This document shows, piece by piece, positions 8,868 through 12,165 of a DNA stretch of 12,165 nucleotides. How positions within the stretch are numbered: position 1 is the first letter of the stretch; each line of letters opens with the position of its first letter. The stretch spans positions 1 to 12,165 of the forward strand of contig JALLPB010000389.1 of the NCBI GenBank assembly GCA_036939975.1, given 5' to 3'. The translations under genes and the position numbers were made by a program. Below the pieces are notes generated by a model. That model had not been told where the DNA came from. It did no database searches and was given only the letters and a program-made list of their open reading frames with translations. The DNA is from Cyclostephanos tholiformis (Eukaryota; Bacillariophyta; Thalassiosirophyceae; Thalassiosirales; Thalassiosiraceae).

Positions 8868-10559
8868 TTAGACATTCACCCCATCCACAATCGCCTTATC
8901 CAAAGCCTCCTTCTCCCTCTCAAGGATCGGCATGACCTCCTCTTCCAAGAATTCTTTAGTTTGCTCCGTGGCCCTACCGACGAATAGCCGCGGATCGATC
9001 AACGCATGGAGCCTGTCGTGCACGGCCGCGAATAGCGGGTCCGATGCGATACGTTCCAGCAAGTCGTTCGATTTGCCCTGTCCCTTGACTACCGATCCAG
9101 CGGCCATTGAGTGGACGCGAATCGCCTCGTGTAGCTCCTGACGGTCGCCTCCCGCCTTTACGCCTGTTGAGGAGAGATATGTCAATGATTTCGAAGGGGG
9201 CACGAAAGGGAAGAAGGAGGCATCCGTTCAGACGGAGTTGAAGGGCACGAGGGGGTACAGGAGCAGCCCCCATTCCCCTTGAAATAAAAAGTAAGCGGGG
9301 TCGGTGGGAGGGGGGATACACACTACAAACTCACATTCCATCAAGATGACCTCCGTGGCCATGAAAGGCAATTCCTCCATGACGTGCCTCTCCACGACCT
9401 TCTCCCATACCACCATGCCGTCCCCGATATTCATCAACAGGTTCAATATAACGTCGACGGCCAGGAAGCCCTCCGGTATAACAATACGACGTATGGCGCT
9501 ATCGTCCAGAGTTCGTTCGAACCACTGTCCGGCGTGGGTATGAGCCGCATTCGCGGGCAGGGACATGACATACCGCGCCAACGAGCACACCCTCTCGCTC
9601 CTCATGGGATTGCGCTTGTAGGGCATGGCGGAACTCCCGACCTGATTGGACTCGAACGGTTCCTCGACCTCCTTGAGATTCGCGAGGAGGCGTATGTCGC
9701 CGCACATCTTGTACGCCGATTGGGCGATGCCGCCGAGCGCGCTCAGCACGTAATAATCGATCTTGCGCGTGTACGTCTGTCCGCTAACGGCGATGCACTT
9801 GATTTTTCCGGTCGTGTCATCGACGAAGCCCATCTTCGCGCATACCAATTCGTTCAGGCGCTTCACCTTGGCGTGATCTCCGTCGAATAATTCGAGGAAG
9901 GACGCCTGCGTGCCCGTGGTGCCCTTGACGCCCCTCATCACGAGATTATCGAGCTCGTGATTCACGCGATCGTAATCCAACAGCAGGTCCTGCATCCACA
10001 GCGATGCCCGCTTCCCCACCGTGGTGAGCTGGGCCGGCTGGTAGTGGGTGAATCCCAACGTCGGCACGTCCTTGTACCTGTTCGCGAATTTGGCCAGCAC
10101 GTCCAGGGTCTTGACCAACTTCGTCTTGATCAATTTCAATCCCTCCCTCATGACGATGATGTCGGCGTTATCCCCCACGTAGCAGCTGGTGGCCCCCAGG
10201 TGCAATATGGGCATCGCCAGCGGCGCGACGTCGCCGTACGCGTGTACGTGTCCCATGACGTCGTGGCGGAATTTCCTCTCGTATTCGTCCGCCTTCTCGA
10301 AGTCGACATCGTACAGATGGGCCTTCATCTGATCGAGCTGTTCCTCAGATATTTGCATCCCAAGCTCGCGTTGGGAGGATGCCAGGGCGAGCCACAGCTT
10401 CCGCCAGGTGGTGAATTTCATCGCGGGGGATAGGATGGATGACATTTCCTTCGTGGCATATCGCTGAACGAGCGGATGCTCGTAGCGCTGATGGTCCATC
10501 AGGGATGGATTTAGGGGGGGGAACGATGACACGTCGACGTCGTCGAAGATGGAGGACAT
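8868..10559 (-). CDS. ADSL: Adenylosuccinate lyase (eukaryotic type), one intron
   Basis: Adenylosuccinate lyase acts twice in purine synthesis: it splits SAICAR to AICAR plus fumarate, and adenylosuccinate to AMP plus fumarate. It works as a homotetramer of the fumarase/aspartase superfamily. Exon 1 is 10559-9335 and exon 2 is 9163-8868, together 506 residues, close to the roughly 480-residue animal enzymes. Visible motifs are RHDVMGHVHAYG (about 98-109), LGFTHYQPAQLTTVGKR with the catalytic His at 172, and the superfamily signature GSSAMPYKRNP (308-318) with its flexible-loop serines. The C-terminal part encoded by exon 2 starts VKAGGDRQELHEAIRVHS. The ORF opens with a TTG at 10568; ATG 10559 is preferred. 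All key residues are intact, so the gene is likely functional. It is divergent from the KH gene and convergent with the permease. Confidence 0.95.
9164..9334 (-). other. Adenylosuccinate lyase intron (171 nt)
   Basis: On the - strand the donor is GTGAGT and the acceptor is CTCTCCTCAACAG after a pyrimidine-rich stretch. Splicing gives ILMEC-VKAGGDRQ in frame; reading through reaches a stop within the intron. It is about twice as long as the permease introns. Confidence 0.9.
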
Positions 10560-10987
10560 GGATGACAATGTTATTATATTACTATATGCGACCTTGGGAT
10601 GATATTGTTATTATTATATAGGAAGAATCCGGGGGATTCAGCTCTCTCTATCATTTAGGGGGGCGGGTGGGATGGTCGTCTGACGATGGTGATGATGCGA
10701 ATGCATCTCGAAATTGACTTGGAGATTTATTTTTTATTTCGCCTTGCCTTCGCCGCCCTCTATAATTTTGCGGTTCTCCAAAAGAGAGGAGGAAGAGGAG
10801 GTGAAGGACAGACAAAATATGGGGTGAACGACAGACACATTCACTCAAAATGCACCGACGACCTCCCACGATTCCACCACCGACGCCACGCAAGCATCAT
10901 AGTACAACACTGACGAAAAAGGCCGGACCGAACGCCGGCCTCCGCCCGCCCTCTCCACGACCATCGTCTCAAGGGTAAGTATATAAA
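10560..10987. promoter_or_regulatory. Divergent promoter region between ADSL and the KH gene
   Basis: This 428-bp spacer separates two start codons facing away from each other, so it probably carries both promoters. On the lyase side (10569-10620) is an AT-rich stretch inside GC-richer DNA, with a TATATAA on the - strand at 10614-10620, about 55 nt upstream of the ATG. On the KH side I see no convincing TATA box. An upstream ORF lies at 10850-10978. Confidence 0.45.
10850..10978 (+). other. Upstream ORF (42 codons) in frame with the KH gene
   Basis: ATG at 10850 opens 42 Pro/Arg/Thr-rich codons ending at TAA 10976-10978, nine bases before the KH ATG and in the same frame. The TAA is inside a consensus splice donor, GTAAGT (10975-10980). 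It may be a translated leader, or an alternative first exon; with no transcript data both are open. Confidence 0.35.
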
Positions 10988-11556
10988 ATGGCGGCCACCA
11001 CGCGCAAGCGCAGCAAGTCCGGAGGTCGCGCCTCCGCGAAATCCAAAAAGGCCAAGGCGGCAGAGAAAGAGAAAGAGGCCGAGGCCGAGGAGGGGACCGA
11101 CGAGGTCGTCCAGGCTACTGCCAGTGAGGAGGAGGGTGCGAAGGAGAGGGAGGGTGTGAAGGAGGAGGAGGAGGAGGAGAAGGGGGGCGTAAACGATGAG
11201 GTCGTCCTCCCCCCATCCACCAACGAGGACGTCGTCGACGACCCTGCCACCGCCGCCAGCCCGGTCACCGCCGCAGTCGAGGCGGACGCGACGGGGAACG
11301 ACGAGCCATCGCCCACCCTCCCCCCGAGGGAGGGGGTCGACGAAGAGGATGCCCCCGAGGAAGTCGACGGGCCGTCGATTCAACCACCGCCACCCCCGAC
11401 GGATGCCGTTCCCGCCTCGTCGACCTCGACGACCTCCGCCCCCCCGCCCGATTCCACCCGTCAGGTCGGCGCCGCCGCCGCCGCCGCTCCAAAGAAGGAC
11501 GCCCCCACGACGGCGGCGACGACCCCGATCGCGACGGTGCCGCGCGCATCCGCACC

Positions 11557-11598
<42 letters not shown>

Positions 11599-12152
11599 CG
11601 GAGGTGGCGGTGGGAGCGACGAAACGACCATCGAGGAACGGGGCACGGTATCCGCGACGTTCGTCGGTCGAGTCATCGGCAAGGGAGGCGAGATGATACG
11701 CGACCTGCAGGCCCGATCCGGATGTCGAATCGACGTCGATCAGAACGTACCCCCCGGCGCGCCTCGCATCGTCACGTATCGCGGCACGCGATCGTCGATC
11801 GACTTCGCGCGGCAGCTCGTTTCGCTGTTGTGTGTGGAGAAGACGCCCGGCGCCAGGGAGGCGGAATTGCCCCTGGGCAGGGCGAGCGTGAAGAGCATGC
11901 AAATACCTGGCAACGTCATCGGTAAAATCATAGGGAGGGGGGGGGAAATGATACGCAAATTGCAGAACGAGTCCGGCGCGAAGATACAGGTCGATCACAG
12001 CATGGGACAGGATGCCGATCACAGGTTGGTTACCATCACGGGCAACGACGAGAGTATCAACAGGGCCGAGGAGATGATCATGTTCCTTTGCGCGAATCCT
12101 GCCATGGACTCCGGACAGGCCATCGAGGTATTCATACGGGACAAGATGTTCA
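10988..12152 (+). CDS. KH-domain RNA-binding protein, 3'-truncated by the contig end
   Basis: The frame is open from ATG 10988 to the end of the native sequence, giving about 388 residues. An in-frame TAA lies just upstream (10976), and the start context AAAATGG is good. The N terminus is basic (RKRSK, KSKKAK), a likely nuclear localisation signal. Residues 20 to about 215 are low-complexity: an acidic Glu-rich part with six Glu at 59-64, six Ala at 162-167 and 13 Ser at 192-204. Two KH domains follow: KH1 at about 219-283 with loop GKGG (231-234), and KH2 at about 301-368 with loop GRGG (316-319). KH domains bind single-stranded RNA or DNA through the GxxG loop. Tandem KH domains of this sort occur in FUBP/PCBP-like proteins, and a third may lie past the edge. 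The specific function is unknown. Confidence 0.9.
11561..11596 (+). repeat. (TCG)12 triplet repeat coding for poly-Ser
   Basis: Twelve perfect TCG codons in the KH gene encode Ser192-203, extended by one TCC. The run is also open as poly-Asp and poly-Arg in other frames, which explains several large spurious ORFs here. Triplet runs of this length often vary in length between alleles. Confidence 0.9.
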
Positions 12153-12165
12153 AGATCGGAAGAGC
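12153..12165 (+). other. Illumina adapter remnant at the contig end
   Basis: The last 13 bases, agatcggaagagc, equal the common Illumina TruSeq adapter prefix and sit exactly at the terminus. Codons from 12152 onward of the KH frame are therefore not trustworthy. Confidence 0.9.

Noticed and set aside
10983..10988. TATAAA immediately at the KH start codon
   Set aside because: It runs into the ATG (last base shared), so it cannot act as a TATA box for a transcript containing that ATG.
11196..11696. Arg/Pro-rich 166-codon + strand frame
   Set aside because: It is an alternative frame of the same triplet-rich KH linker; the long Arg runs come from shifted TCG and GCC repeats.
10841..12022. 393-codon open frame on the - strand opposite the KH gene
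   Set aside because: It mirrors GC-rich triplet runs, reads as poly-Arg/Gly and poly-Leu, and has no family motif. The + strand carries two clear KH domains, so this is a shadow.
1..12165. tRNA, rRNA, CRISPR or bacterial operon features
   Set aside because: No cloverleaf, no regularly spaced repeats and no prokaryotic-type gene arrangement were seen on either strand.

Overview
The window looks like one whole contig from a microalgal eukaryote, probably a diatom or other stramenopile. The reasons are short GT-AG introns (74-93 nt in one gene), a PIF/Harbinger-type transposase of the kind common in diatom genomes, and a eukaryotic-type adenylosuccinate lyase. The taxon is inferred from style, not proven. 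The last 13 bases (12153-12165) equal the common Illumina adapter prefix, so the right edge is almost certainly a read or assembly edge.

Layout. (1) 1-3493 is transposon-derived. The 3' part of a Harbinger transposase lies on + (1-907), broken by a one-base frameshift near 261. Convergent to it on - are two overlapping reading frames: a protein with a RanBP2-type and a PHD-like zinc finger (about 1734-3361), and a lysine/glutamate-rich coiled-coil protein (993-1733). The frame changes between them at about 1733-1808. (2) 3494 to about 6168 is AT-rich with no gene I can support; it holds small inverted repeats and a diverged 60-bp direct repeat. (3) 6169-8653 (+) is a spliced gene for an APC-superfamily amino acid/polyamine permease, with five well supported introns and a probable sixth at the 3' end. 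(4) 8868-10559 (-) is adenylosuccinate lyase with one intron, tail-to-tail with the permease. (5) 10988 to the end (+) is the 5' part of a KH-domain RNA-binding protein gene, divergent from the lyase across 428 bp and cut off by the contig end.

The three right-hand genes are ordinary host genes (transport, purine synthesis, RNA binding) in GC-richer, intact sequence. The left third is a decaying transposon. The genes do not form an operon or a recognisable pathway. The most unusual items are the two-zinc-finger protein paired with the transposase, the splice-site/stop-codon coincidences in the permease and KH genes, and the adapter-terminated contig.
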